Shown: positions 31,601 to 43,039, numbered from the stretch's first letter. The stretch is DNA of 64,000 nt from Hexactinellida sp. DTS-2022 (GCA_028753945.1 JAPNXP010000001.1:12328501-12392500); one strand, 5' to 3'. Translations and numbers: made by a program. The notes: generated by a model from the sequence alone, not told the origin.

Positions 31601-34600
31601 AGGTCCATTGGTCCCGTTCATGTCCATTGGTCCCTTTCAAGTCCATTCGTCCCTTTCAAGTCCATTAGTCCCGTTCAAGTCCATTCGTCCCTTTCAAGTC
31701 CATTCGTCCCGTTCATGTCCATTGGTCCCGTTCAAGTCCATTCGTCCCTTTCAAGTCCATTCGTCCCTTTCAAGTCCATTCGTCCCGTTCAAGTCCATTA
31801 GTCCCGTTCAAGTCCATTCGCCCCGTTCAGGTCCATCCGTCCCGTGATATCCCGGGTAGGTCCCAATATCCCGTTCAGGTCCAGAAATCCCGTTTTGTTC
31901 TATCTGTCCAGTATTGATTATGTTATTTCCTTAGACCCGATTGTCTTATACCCCGTTCAGGTCCCAATATCCCGTCAGGTCCAGATATCCCGTTTTGTTC
32001 TATCTGTCCTGTATTGATTATGTTATTTCCTTAGAACCGATTGTCTTATACCCCGTTCAGGTCCCAATATCCCGGTTAGGTCCCAATATCCCGTTCAGGT
32101 CCAGAAATCCCGTTTTGTTCTATCTGTCCAGTATTGATTATGTTATTTCCTTAGACCCGATTGTCTTATATCCCGTTCAGGTCCCAATATCCCGTCAGGT
32201 CCCAATATCCCGTCAGGTCCAGATATCCCGTTCAGGTCCCAATATCCCGTCAGGTCCCAATATCCCGTTTTGTTCTATCTGTCCTGTATTGATTATGTTA
32301 TTTCCTTAGAACCGATTGTCTTATACCCCGTTCAGGTCCCAATATCCCGGTTAGGTCCCAATATCCCGTTCAGGTCCAGAAATCCCGTTTTGTTCTATCT
32401 GTCCAGTATTGATTATGTTATTTCCTTAGACCCGATTGTCTTATACCCCGTTCAGGTCCCAATATCCCGTCAGGTCCCAATATCCCGTCAGGTCCAGATA
32501 TCCCGTTCAGGTCCCAATATCCCGTCAGGTCCCAATATCCCGTTTTGTTCTATCTGTCCAGTATTGATTATGTTATTTCCTTAGACCCGATTGTCTTATA
32601 CCCCGTTCAGGTCCTAATATCACGTTAGGTCCCAATATCCCGTTCAGGTCCCAATATCCCGTTTTGTTCTATCTGTCCAGTATTGATTATGTTATTTCCT
32701 TAGACCCGATTGTCTTATACCCCGTTCAGGTCCTAATATCACGTTAGGTCCCAATATCCCGGTCAGGTCCCAATATCCCGGTCAGGTCCCAATATCCCGT
32801 CAGGTCCAGATATCCCGGTCAGGTCCCAATATCCCGTTCAGGTCCAGATATCCCGGTCAGGTCCCAATATCCCGTCAGGTCCAGATATCCCGGTCAGGTC
32901 CCAATATCCCGTCAGGTCCAGATATCCCGGTCAGGTCCCAATATCCCGTCAGGTCCAGATATCCCGGTCAGGTCCCAATATCCCGTCAGGTCCCAATATC
33001 CCGTTCAGGTCCCAATATCCCATTTTGTTCTATCTGTCCTGTATTGATTATGTTATTCCCTTAGACCCGATTGTCTTATACCCCGTTCAAGTCCATTCGT
33101 CCCTTTCAAGTCCATTCGGCCCGTTCAAGTCCATTAGTCCCGTTCAAGTCCATTCGTCCCGATCAAGTCCATTCGGCCCGTTCAAGTCCATTAGTCCCGT
33201 TCAAGTCCATTCGTCCCGATCAAGTCCATTCGTCCCTTTCAAGTCCATTCGTCCCATTCAGGTCCATTGGTCCCGTTCATGTCCATTGGTCCCTTTCAAG
33301 TCCATTCGTCCCTTTCAAGTCCATTAGTCCCGTTCAAGTCCATTCGTCCCTTTCAAGTCCATTGGTCCCTTTCAAGTCCATCCGTCCCGTTCAAGTCCAT
33401 TAGTCCCGTTCAAGTCCATTCGTCCCTTTCAAGTCCATTGGTCCCGTTCAGGTCAATTCGTCCTGTCAAGTCCATTCGTCCCGTGAAAGTCCACTAGTCC
33501 CGTTCAAGTCCATTCGCCCCGTTCAGGTCCATTCGTCCCTTTCAAGTCCATTCGTCCCTTTCAAGTCCATTCGTCCCGTTCAAGTCCATTAGTCCCGTTC
33601 AAGTCCATTCGTCCCTTTCAAGTCCATTCGGCCCGTTCAAGTCCATTAGTCCCGTTCAAGTCCATTCGTCCCGATCAAGTCCATTCGGCCCGTTCAAGTC
33701 CATTAGTCCCGTTCAAGTCCATTCGTCCCGATCAAGTCCATTCGTCCCTTTCAAGTCCATTCGTCCCATTCAGGTCCATTGGTCCCGTTCATGTCCATTG
33801 GTCCCTTTCAAGTCCATTCGTCCCTTTCAAGTCCATTAGTCCCGTTCAAGTCCATTCGTCCCTTTCAAGTCCATTCGTCCCGTTCATGTCCATTGGTCCC
33901 GTTCAAGTCCATTCGTCCCTTTCAAGTCCATTCGGCCCTTTCAAGTCCATTCGTCCCGTTCAAGTCCATTAGTCCCGTTCAAGTCCATTCGCCCCGTTCA
34001 GGTCCATCCGTCCCGTGATATCCCGGTTAGGTCCCAATATCCCGTTCAGGTCCAGAAATCCCGTTTTGTTCTATCTGTCCAGTATTGATTATGTTATTTC
34101 CTTAGACCCGATTGTCTTATACCCCGTTCAGGTCCCAATATCCCGTCAGGTCCAGATATCCCGTTTTGTTCTATCTGTCCTGTATTGATTATGTTATTTC
34201 CTTAGAACCGATTGTCTTATACCCCGTTCAGGTCCCAATATCCCGGTTAGGTCCCAATATCCCGTTCAGGTCCAGAAATCCCGTTTTGTTCTATCTGTCC
34301 AGTATTGATTATGTTATTTCCTTAGACCCGATTGTCTTATATCCCGTTCAGGTCCCAATATCCCGTCAGGTCCCAATATCCCGTTCAGGTCCCAATATCC
34401 CGGTCAGGTCCCAAAATCCCGTCAGGTCCCAAATCCCGTCAGGTCCCAATATCCCGTCAGGTCCCAATATCCCGTCAGGTCCAGATATCCCGTTCAGGTC
34501 CCAATATCCCGTCAGGTCCCAATATCCCGTTTTGTTCTATCTGTCCAGTATTGATTATGTTATTTCCTTAGACCCGATTGTCTTATACCCCGTTCAGGTC

Positions 34601-34651
34601 CAGATATCCCGTCAGGTCCTAATATCCCGGTCAGGTCCAGATATCCCGTTC
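31601..34651. repeat. 3051-bp higher-order unit, copy 2
   Basis: Tandem copy of the preceding block. The match ends at about 34648, where copy 1 turns into class A (GGTCCATTGG) and copy 2 continues in class B (GTTCAGGTCCCAATAT). Confidence 0.9.
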
Positions 34652-37550
34652 AGGTCCCAATATCCCGTCAGGTCCAGATATCCCGTTCAGGTCCTAATAT
34701 CCCGTCAGGTCCAGATATCCCGTTCAGGTCCCAATATCCCGTCAGGTCCAGATATCCCGTTCAGGTCCCAATATCCCGTCAGGTCCAGATATCCCGTAAG
34801 TCCCAATATCCCGTTCAGGTCCCAAAATCCCGTCAGGTCCAGATATCCCGTAAGTCCCAATATCCCGTTCAGGTCCCAAAATCCCGTCAGGTCCCAATAT
34901 CCCGTCAGGTCCCAATATCCCGTCAGGTCCCAATATCCCGTCAGGTCCAGATATCCCGTTTTGTTCTATCTGTCCTGTATTGATTATGTTATTTCCTTAG
35001 ACCCGATTGTCTTATACCCCGTTCAGGTCCCAATATCCCGTCAGGTCCAGATATCCCGTAAGTCCCAATATCCCGTTCAGGTCCCAAAATCCCGTCAGGT
35101 CCAGTTATCCCGTTCAGGTCCCAAAATCCCGTCAGGTCCCAATATCCCGTCAGGTCCCAATATCCCGTCAGGTCCCAATATCCCGTCAGGTCCAGATATC
35201 CCGTTTTGTTCTATCTGTCCTGTATTGATTATGTTATTTCCTTAGACCCGATTGTCTTATACCCCGTTCAGGTCCCAATATCCCGTCAGGTCCCAATATC
35301 CCATTTTGTTCTATCTGTCCTGTATTGATTATGTTATTCCCTTAGACCCGATTGTCTTATACCCCGTTCAGGTCCAGATATCCCGTTAGGTCCCAATATC
35401 CCGTTCAGGTCCCAATATCCCGTCAGGTCCAGATATCCCGTTCAGGTCCTAATATCCCGTCAGGTCCAGATATCCCGTTCAGGTCCCAATATCCCGTCAG
35501 GTCCAGATATCCCGGTCAGGTCCCAATATCCCGTCAGGTCCAGATATCCCGTTCAGGTCCCAATATCCCGTCAGGTCCAGATATCCCGTTCAGGTCCCAA
35601 TATCCCGTCAGGTCCAGATATCCCGTTCAGGTCCTAATATCCCGTCAGGTCCAGATATCCCGTTCAGGTCCCAATATCCCGTCAGGTCCAGATATCCCGT
35701 TCAGGTCCCAATATCCCGTCAGGTCCAGATATCCCGGTCAGGTCCCAATATCCCGTCAGGTCCAGATATCCCGTTCAGGTCCCAATATCCCGTCAGGTCC
35801 AGATATCCCGTTCAGGTCCTAATATCCCGTCAGGTCCAGATATCCCGTTCAGGTCCCAATATCCCGTCAGGTCCAGATATCCCGGTCAGGTCCCAATATC
35901 CCGTCAGGTCCAGATATCCCGGTCAGGTCCCAATATCCCGTCAGGTCCAGATATCCCGTTCAGGTCCCAATATCCCGTCAGGTCCAGATATCCCGTTCAG
36001 GTCCTAATATCCCGTCAGGTCCAGATATCCCGTTCAGGTCCCAATATCCCGTCAGGTCCAGATATCCCGTTCAGGTCCCAATATCCCGTCAGGTCCCAAT
36101 ATCCCGTTCAGGTCCCAAAATCCCGTCAGGTCCAGATATCCCGTAAGTCCCAATATCCCGTTCAGGTCCCAAAATCCCGTCAGGTCCAGATATCCCGTAA
36201 GTCCCAATATCCCGTTCAGGTCCCAAAATCCCGTCAGGTCCCAATATCCCGTCAGGTCCCAATATCCCGTCAGGTCCAGATATCCCGTTTTGTTCTATCT
36301 GTCCTGTATTGATTATGTTATTTCCTTAGACCCGATTGTCTTATACCCCGTTCAGGTCCCAATATCCCGTCAGGTCCAGATATCCCGTTCAGGTCCCAAT
36401 ATCCCGTCAGGTCCCAATATCCCGTCAGGTCCAGATATCCCGTTCAGGTCCTAATATCCCGTTAGGTCCAGATATCCCGGTCAGGTCCCAATATCCCGGT
36501 CAGGTCCCAATATCCCGTCAGGTCCAGATATCCCGGTCAGGTCCCAATATCCCGTTCAGGTCCAGATATCCCGGTCAGGTCCCAATATCCCGTCAGGTCC
36601 AGATATCCCGGTCAGGTCCCAATATCCCGTCAGGTCCCAATATCCCGTTCAGGTCCCAATATCCCATTTTGTTCTATCTGTCCTGTATTGATTATGTTAT
36701 TCCCTTAGACCCGATTGTCTTATACCCCGTTCAGGTCCAGATATCCCGTTCAGGTCCAGATATCCCGTCAGGTCCTAATATCCCGGTCAGGTCCAGATAT
36801 CCCGTTCAGGTCCCAATATCCCGTCAGGTCCAGATATCCCGTCAGGTCCCAATATCCCGTTTTGTTCTATCTGTCCAGTATTGATTATGTTATTTCCTTA
36901 GACCCGATTGTCTTATACCCCGTTCAGGTCCAGATATCCCGTTCAGGTCCAGATATCCCGTCAGGTCCTAATATCCCGGTCAGGTCCAGATATCCCGTTC
37001 AGGTCCCAATATCCCGTCAGGTCCAGATATCCCGTCAGGTCCCAATATCCCGTTTTGTTCTATCTGTCCAGTATTGATTCGTCCCGTTCAAGTCCATTAG
37101 TCCCGTTCAAGTCCATTCGTCCCTTTCAAGTCCATTCGTCCCATTCAAGTCCATTCGTCCCGATCAAGTCCATTGGTCCCGTTCAAGTCCATTCGTCCCG
37201 TTCAAGTCCATTCGCCCCGATCAAGTCCATTCGTCCCTTGCAAAGTCCATTCGTCCCGTTCAGGTCAAGTCCATTGGTCCCGTCAAGTCCATTCGTCCCG
37301 TTCAAGTCCATTCGTCCCGTTCAAGTCCTTTCGTTCGTTTTGGCCCTTGTATATCATTTTGCCTCTTAGCTCTTAATATCCATTTGGAACTTTTCTTATT
37401 TCTACCAATTTTCCCTTACCCTTATTCTATTCACTATTCTTTGACTATTCTTTCACTATTATTTAATAATTATAGTGAACAGATTCCTTTCAATCAAGTC
37501 TTTTAATCCCGTCTAGTCGATGTTTATAGTAGGAAATACAGTCAGGATAT

Positions 37551-38296
37551 TTCATTATGAACATTCAAGGGACCAAAAGTTGTTCATAATAGAGACTCCA
37601 TAATAAGCGAACTCGACTTAATACAAACCCTATGCAAGTTGTTAATTTGGGACCTTAGGGCTTGTTTATAATAAAAAGTTTCATATTAAGCAGACGAAAA
37701 TTGGTCTCAATAATTTTGGTTATTGTAAGCCAACTAGTGTAAGCAGATTCTAAATATAAGTATTCTCTTAGTATAAATAGAGAGTAATATTCATGAAAAC
37801 GAACAATCAAATTCCTAACTAATACTACACACTGTTCTCTCTATTAGTCCACCAGTGGGCAATTGACCCAAAGTGGACTATTGAGAATATGGACTATTAC
37901 AGATATATAAATAGTTGATTTGGACAAGTAATTAAGTGGACTATTAGAGAATTGGACAATTAGAGAGAACAGACTGAATAAACATACAAACTAACAAATG
38001 AACAAACGAATTCCTAGCTAACTAAGTCTATTATAAACAAACAATCTAACAAACAAAATTAATTATTATGAAAATAAACAAACAACACGGTTTACTATAA
38101 GTGTGTTTAATTGGGACCATAGGGCTTGTTTTAATAAAAGTTTCATATTAAGCAAACGAAAAATTGGTCTCAATAATTTTGAATTTATTATGAACAAGCC
38201 CTATGGTCCCGACTCCCAAATTAACCAATATACATTATACTATCTGATACGAATTGGTTTATAAAGCCTCGTCCCGATTAAGCGGCTTACACTGCA
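37551..38296. mobile_element. eroded pogo-like element(s) upstream of MED15
   Basis: CAGTCAGGATATTTCATTAT near 37551 and GATTAAGCGGCTTACACTG near 38296 look like degenerate inverse ends. Internal ATTAAGCAAACGAAAAATTG and its relatives are duplicated (about 37675 and 38148), as are GGACTATTA-like words at 37880-37950. The rest of 37336-38323 shows no gene. Confidence 0.35.
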
Positions 38297-38323
38297 TGAT
38301 AATCAATAGGACTGAATAGCGTT

Positions 38324-40043
38324 ATGTATCCGAGCCGAGCTCAGCAGTACGATTTGGACGCGACTGCCAACAGACAGATGATGGGTATGGGAATGCAAGG
38401 CATGTCGCAGGACCCTGCCTACCACGCCCAGCGGGCCCCTATGATGATGGGACAGTCCCAAGGGTACGGACACCTCGCCGCTAGTCCCTACACCTCCGCC
38501 CAGTACAGCAGAGGGTACCCGCGGGCAGGCATGGGACAAATGCATCCCTCCTCAGGGATGGTATCTAAACAGGTATTGTACTTCCGTAGATACACAGTAT
38601 AACAATACAAGTCTATTCTGAAATCAAAGGTCCTTTAACTATCTAACAATGTCTATACAGTCGACTCCGCTTAATAGAACCACCTCTGGACCAGTTTGTT
38701 TTGACCCGATTAAGCGGAGAAACCGATTAACCGGTGGCTCTATTAAGCGGAGTTGACTGTATTATCATAAACGTACAATAGCCTACAATCTCGTACTATT
38801 AATTTCCTTTCTTTGCGGCTCGACTGATTAATCACTCTTACTTACTATACAGGTCCCCATGGGTATGCAGCAGGGGGTTAACCACGGGTACATGTCAGGC
38901 GCTAGCTCTGTCATGGCTAGCGCTAGCTACATGGGAGGGGGCAGCTACGCACACCCCCTCAACCAGACGCCGCAGTCCCTGCAGCTGTCCGGCCAGGGCA
39001 TGGGACAGGGTCAGATCATGCAGGGGTACCACGGGGGGCACCAGGTCCCGGCTAACAACACGTACATGCGGAACTCTATGTACCAGTCGAACCAGGGACT
39101 GGGTGTGAACCAGCCTATGGGGTACGCGTCCCACCCGCAGCACCGGGCCCTGCCGCCCTCCCTCTCACAGCTGGCCCCCAGACCCCCTCAGGACCGGATG
39201 CCCATGGGCTCCCATCTGCAGCAGATAAAGAGCGAGGCTCCGCAGCACATGCTGCCTGCCAGTCTGCTACAGCCCTCGGTGGGCACCGGCAGTATGGGGA
39301 CACCAGTAGACTCACACCAGCCCACTTCTAACCCACCCATATACCAGCAGTACGCCAGTATACCCCCCGCGCCCATTCCCGTACCGGACGATACAGACTT
39401 TAAGAAGGCACGGGAGATAGCCGCTGTGTTCGAGACGTATCGGGCTAATGCTAAGGAGGACAGCGAGCTGGTTAGGAAGATAAACAGGTTTCTGCCGATA
39501 CTCCGGTCTAAGACGGACGGGATACAGGACGTGATGCAGGAATGCGAACAGCTGTGCAAACAGATGCAAACAGCTGATCTCTCCATAACCGAGCAGACCG
39601 CTGTTATACATACGAACTCGCTTAATTTCTTCTCAGACAACAAGTTCCCTGACAACAGACTCCCTCCGGAATTCACTCTTGAGATTCCTCTCAACCGAAC
39701 GGAGCAATTCCTCACCTTTGAGATCGCACGTCTGGACCCGCGTATCTTCTCAGTCGAGCGAGTACAACCTAGCAACGACACCTGCTTCAACTTGCGATTG
39801 GAATGCAGCCTCAAGCGGGAGGGTCTCCCCATGGTGCCGCCCCTCCTGGTGCGAATCCCAGCTGACTACCCAGTCTCCAGTCCCGAGTCGGACCTCACGG
39901 ATCTCTACTCTGGGACGGCCTTCCTCCGAAAGGTCCGGACCTGTCTGACGGAGCAGCTGGTGTCGCTAGCGGGGGAGTACACACTCTCGCATCTGCTGCA
40001 CTGCTGGGAGAGAGTAGTCAGGGACATATGTGTGTCTATGTAG
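38324..40043 (+). CDS. MED15: Mediator subunit 15-like protein (2 visible exons, 479 aa)
   Basis: Exons 38324-38572 and 38853-40043 join in phase 0 (CAG|GTATTG, ATACAG acceptor). Residues 1-280 are Gln/Met/Gly/Pro-rich with many short MGMQ/GMGQ motifs, as in the low-complexity middle of MED15. The last 200 residues match the MED15 C-terminal module: KKAREIAAVFETYRANAKED, VRKINRFLPILRSK...CEQL, then a folded end with VPPLLVRIPADYPVSSPES and SHLLHCWERVVRDIC, comparable to the human PPLELSVPADYP...LLNTWAQSV end. MED15 sits in the Mediator tail and receives activators through an N-terminal KIX domain. No KIX domain is seen: the frame opens only eight codons before ATG 38324. A KIX exon may lie further upstream, perhaps across the satellite, or be absent. 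Confidence 0.85.
38658..38759. mobile_element. pogo-like MITE in the MED15 intron
   Basis: CAGTCGACTCCGCTTAATAG left, TATTAAGCGGAGTTGACTG right, TA on both sides (38656-38657, 38760-38761). 102 bp in an intron of 280 bp. Confidence 0.85.
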
Positions 40044-40084
40044 CTTGTTATTATGGGGTACTTTAATTGCTGTTTGATTATGTA

Positions 40085-40266
40085 CAGTAGAACCTCGTTA
40101 ATACGACACCAACATACGGTAAAATATGTTCGCTTTATCCGGATTTCGTATTAACCGGAGTAATATCCATTGAATAACTGTTGTAGAGACCTGATTAAGT
40201 GGAATTGCTTGTTCGTTTTATCCGGAAATTCGTATTAACCGTGTTCGTACTAACGAGGTTCTACTG
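40085..40266. mobile_element. pogo-like MITE downstream of MED15
   Basis: CAGTAGAACCTCGTTAATAC and its inverse, TA flanks at 40083-40084 and 40267-40268. Same family as 20297-20438, with which it shares the word GAGTAATATCCATTGAATA (one base different there). Confidence 0.85.
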
Positions 40267-40376
40267 TATAGTGGTTATAGGTGAGTCTGTGACATAATGG
40301 GTAATAGTACTATGTCCCACGGCTTTATCAAGTGTTTATTCAAACTGTTCGAGTTAGTCTCATTTCTTTGAGAGTA

Positions 40377-40548
40377 CAGTAGAACTCGGTTAAGACGTAA
40401 CACGCTGGGAAACAAGAAAAGGTACGTCTTAACTGAGGTACGTCTTATACGCATGCATAATCCACAAGTCGAAATGCTGACTTGTTCTTGTTCAATGATA
40501 TGAATACCATGTATGGACAGTATGGTAAATCTTAAGCGAGTTCCACTG
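40377..40548. mobile_element. MITE with CAGTAGAACTCGGTTAAGAC terminus
   Basis: TA on both sides (40375-40376, 40549-40550). The right end CTTAAGCGAGTTCCACTG is the diverged inverse of the left end. Internal GTACGTCTTAACTGAGGTAC is palindromic. Confidence 0.7.
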
Positions 40549-41515
40549 TATTTGAATCTGGTATCGATTGAGACAACTCTCCACTCTTCTCTTCATTTCA
40601 CCAGGAACTGAGTTAGTTAACCATTCCTTAGTGAATTCAAAGAATGTTAGTTGGACAAATTTTTTGCCTGGAATAAAGCCTGCAATTCAATAATATACTT
40701 AGCTTCACTGAAACTGTGCTTATGCTAAGTTACAAATTTAGTCCTATTTCAATTTCTGTAATTTCCTAAATGTTTTATTAAATATCTCTCCAAATATATC
40801 AAAAAAATTACATAAAATCATACACCACAGAGGCGGCCCGGCGGAGAAATAAATAGTAAATAGTTTAGCTATTAAGATATTCTTCCACAAAGTTCGACAT
40901 ATATTTATATACATACAATCAAAAAGCACAATACCAGACTATACAAATACAAATACAATTGGACACAAAGTTCAGAGGTTCAAGTTCAGAAATTGCTTCC
41001 AGTACTATAACATATTTCATAGTAAATATTCTTTAAAAGTCTATTAAATGTAGTTAAGACGAACACGATTAGCAACATAATAGTGGTCTGCCATACAAAA
41101 TAATGTGTTCTTATAATGTTGTCACAGATCCCATGTTACTGATGGTTTATTTGGAATAAAGCCTTTGGTCTTGCTCTTATACAACTCATTACAATGTTTT
41201 GTAATTGAGGCAGCGTTGAGGTTAGATAATCTCAAAAACTTTGGATAAATTATTCCACAGATGCGGTATTCTATTATAAAAGGTTTGCTTATACGTATAA
41301 CTCTGTTCTGCATTGTCTCAATTTAAGTGTACCCCCTGAGAACGATCTTAGTCTTGTATGTTTGTTTACATTTGTATATTAATTAGCAAACTTGAGTCGT
41401 CTACAAACCGTAATCCCCCTGCCATTACACGTTTGGACTTCTCTCCAGTACCCTCTAGCACTACTGAGAATGATTACAAGCAAAACATTTCTAAACCAAA
41501 TCGTAATATCCATAC
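40549..41515. other. spacer upstream of NRF1
   Basis: AT-rich; no element or gene that I can support. It must hold the NRF1 promoter region. Short frames here (for example minus strand 41122-41313) lack coding character. Confidence 0.5.
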
Positions 41516-43039
41516 ATGGCTGACACAACCTCACAAAGTGTAGACACCCATTCTAAGAATGGACTAACCGAGACCTGTCCTCTCTCTAATGGGAACCACG
41601 GGAACCACGGAGACCACGGGAAAAATGGGAACTGTAATAACCATGGTAACCAGGGGAATTTCGAGAACCAAAGTAACCATGGGAATCAGGGGAACTATGA
41701 GAACCAAAGTAATTATGGTAATTGCCATAACTACGGGAACAATGGGAAAAGCGGTAACGGCAGTAACTACGAGAATCAAAGCAATAATGGGTACCAAAGT
41801 AACCATGGTACCCACAGGAATGCGGGTACTACGGGATTCCGTAAGCGGGGCCGGGGCCTGAGGGCCTCTCCGGGGGCGGGGCTGGGTATAAAGCGGCCGC
41901 GGGGGCCCGAGAGCATAAAGCCGGTGCGCAAGGACTCCAACAAGGTGTTCCTGCTAGACTCGGAGGAGGGCCCTCTCTTCCAGGAGCTGTGTCAGCACGG
42001 CATAGCCGGCATGTCCGCCATAGCGGCGATCTCCAGCTGTCGGCGCCGGGACCCGAGTGCCCAGTTCGAGCGGAGCCCCGAGGCGCGTAAGCATCTGTGT
42101 GCGCAGTACGTGCAGCAGCTGCAGGACCTGCTGCTGGAGTTCTCAACGCGCGTGGGACTCCAGGCGGCCGTTGTGGTGTACGAACCCAGCGAAGTTAACT
42201 CCACCAACGCAATGAAGATATTCGGGACCTCCCCCATCAAGGAGTACGTCAGCAAGTACGCACACCACATACAGCGCAACACACACCGCAAGCTTAAACA
42301 GATGCATAAGCGCGTAGCCAGCAAGTCCGAGATTAACTTCAAGCCGGTCTATAACATCCTCCCGCCGGTGCTTATCCATGGTATCCCTACTTCAGTGGAG
42401 GAACTGACGCAGGCGCAGCTCCGCTCCTTTCTCCGGATGCTCCTCTGCGAGGCCGAGGGCCGCAAGACCCCGCAGTGGCACAACCCGCGCATGGCTCCCG
42501 ACTGGTGGCCCCTCTGTGTCCCCTGGCAGAACATAAAGACGGACCAGCGACTGCTCGACAGCAAGAGACAGCGCTGCTGGTCCGACTGTCTCAGACACGC
42601 CGTATACAAATGCTATCTGTTCTACAACCAGACGCACCTCCTCCCCGAGTTCGACATGGACATGTACAGACAGCAGTACGAGTCCTGGGATCTGGATACC
42701 GGCCGGAGTAGCGACCCGCTCCCCGACACAAAGCAGACACCCGCCAGGCCCGACTCCAGACCAGCACTGCTGCTGTCCGCATTCCCAAGCGGTTACCTGG
42801 ATACCAGCTCTGACGAGGAATGTATAGAGGGTCCTGTTAAGGACCTGCTGTACCTGGCTAATATCCCGCTCGATTTCGACTCCTGGCTGGTCAGCGATCT
42901 GGACATTCTCCCGCGACCACAAGGTGTCGATGGAATGCCGGATCCTGTGTGCCTTGAAGAGGCTTTTATTTCAAACGATTTTGTGTTTTCAAATTCAGAC
43001 CCAGACTCTCTATTATGCAAGAGAGTTAGTCTCTCCTAG
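41516..43039 (+). CDS. NRF1: NRF1 / P3A2 / Erect-wing family transcription factor
   Basis: Intronless, 507 residues. About residues 165-385 match the NRF1 DNA-binding and dimerisation domain: ARKHLCAQYVQQLQDLLLEFSTRVGLQAAVVVY, KIFGTSPIKEYVSKY, LPPVLIHGIPTSVEELTQAQLRSFL, then PDWWPLCVPWQNIKTDQR and WSDCLRHAVYKCY; human NRF1 has the same blocks (GIPVSVDKMTQAQLRAF, WWPEDIPWANVRSD, ALRTIVKNCY). The family binds GC-rich palindromes (GCGCATGCGC) as a dimer and controls genes of respiration and growth. A basic patch RKRGRG and KRPRG at 104-125 is a likely nuclear signal. Residues 25-103 are a long NHGNxGN/ENQSN low-complexity run (Asn/Gly/His), which vertebrate NRF1 lacks. The acidic C-terminus (DTSSDEEC, DFDSWLVSDLD) is a plausible activation region. 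ATG 41516 is the first Met of the frame. Confidence 0.93.
   Translation: MADTTSQSVDTHSKNGLTETCPLSNGNHGNHGDHGKNGNCNNHGNQGNFENQSNHGNQGNYENQSNYGNCHNYGNNGKSGNGSNYENQSNNGYQSNHGTHRNAGTTGFRKRGRGLRASPGAGLGIKRPRGPESIKPVRKDSNKVFLLDSEEGPLFQELCQHGIAGMSAIAAISSCRRRDPSAQFERSPEARKHLCAQYVQQLQDLLLEFSTRVGLQAAVVVYEPSEVNSTNAMKIFGTSPIKEYVSKYAHHIQRNTHRKLKQMHKRVASKSEINFKPVYNILPPVLIHGIPTSVEELTQAQLRSFLRMLLCEAEGRKTPQWHNPRMAPDWWPLCVPWQNIKTDQRLLDSKRQRCWSDCLRHAVYKCYLFYNQTHLLPEFDMDMYRQQYESWDLDTGRSSDPLPDTKQTPARPDSRPALLLSAFPSGYLDTSSDEECIEGPVKDLLYLANIPLDFDSWLVSDLDILPRPQGVDGMPDPVCLEEAFISNDFVFSNSDPDSLLCKRVSLS

Larger units (their letters stand above)
27377..37335. repeat. composite satellite array, about 10 kb, of 18/19-bp units
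   Basis: Three building blocks alternate. Class A: 19-bp units of type GTTCAAGTCCATTCGTCCC (with TTAG, TTGG, CGGC variants), in blocks at about 27377-28795, 30030-30960, 31601-31850, 33085-34015 and 37076-37335. Class B: 18-19-bp units GTCAGGTCCCAATATCCC and GTCAGGTCCAGATATCCC, in the regions between. Class C: a ~65-bp spacer (starts GTTTTGTTCTATCTGTCC, ends GATTGTCTTATACCCC), about 30 copies, only inside class B blocks. A and B share the frame GTTCARGTCC...CCC, so they are likely diverged from one unit. Long open frames in the array (up to 377 codons on plus) follow from an 18-bp period that lacks stops in all three plus frames; I do not call them genes. Confidence 0.95.

Noticed and set aside
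34112-35245. A 377-codon open frame in the satellite (IPSGPNIPSGP-like repeat protein), and many 70-250-codon frames across the array
   Set aside because: The 18-bp unit has no stop in any plus frame, so long frames arise automatically; frames are cut by each class C spacer or 19-bp unit, have no independent start context or non-repeat domain, and occur in several frames at once.
27377-37335. CRISPR-like array (short repeats with variable parts)
   Set aside because: The units are directly abutting satellite units without unique spacers, in eukaryotic DNA with no cas genes.
41358-41543. Short frame upstream of NRF1 as an upstream exon
   Set aside because: Different frame, no splice pattern that joins it sensibly, and the NRF1 frame has its own ATG.
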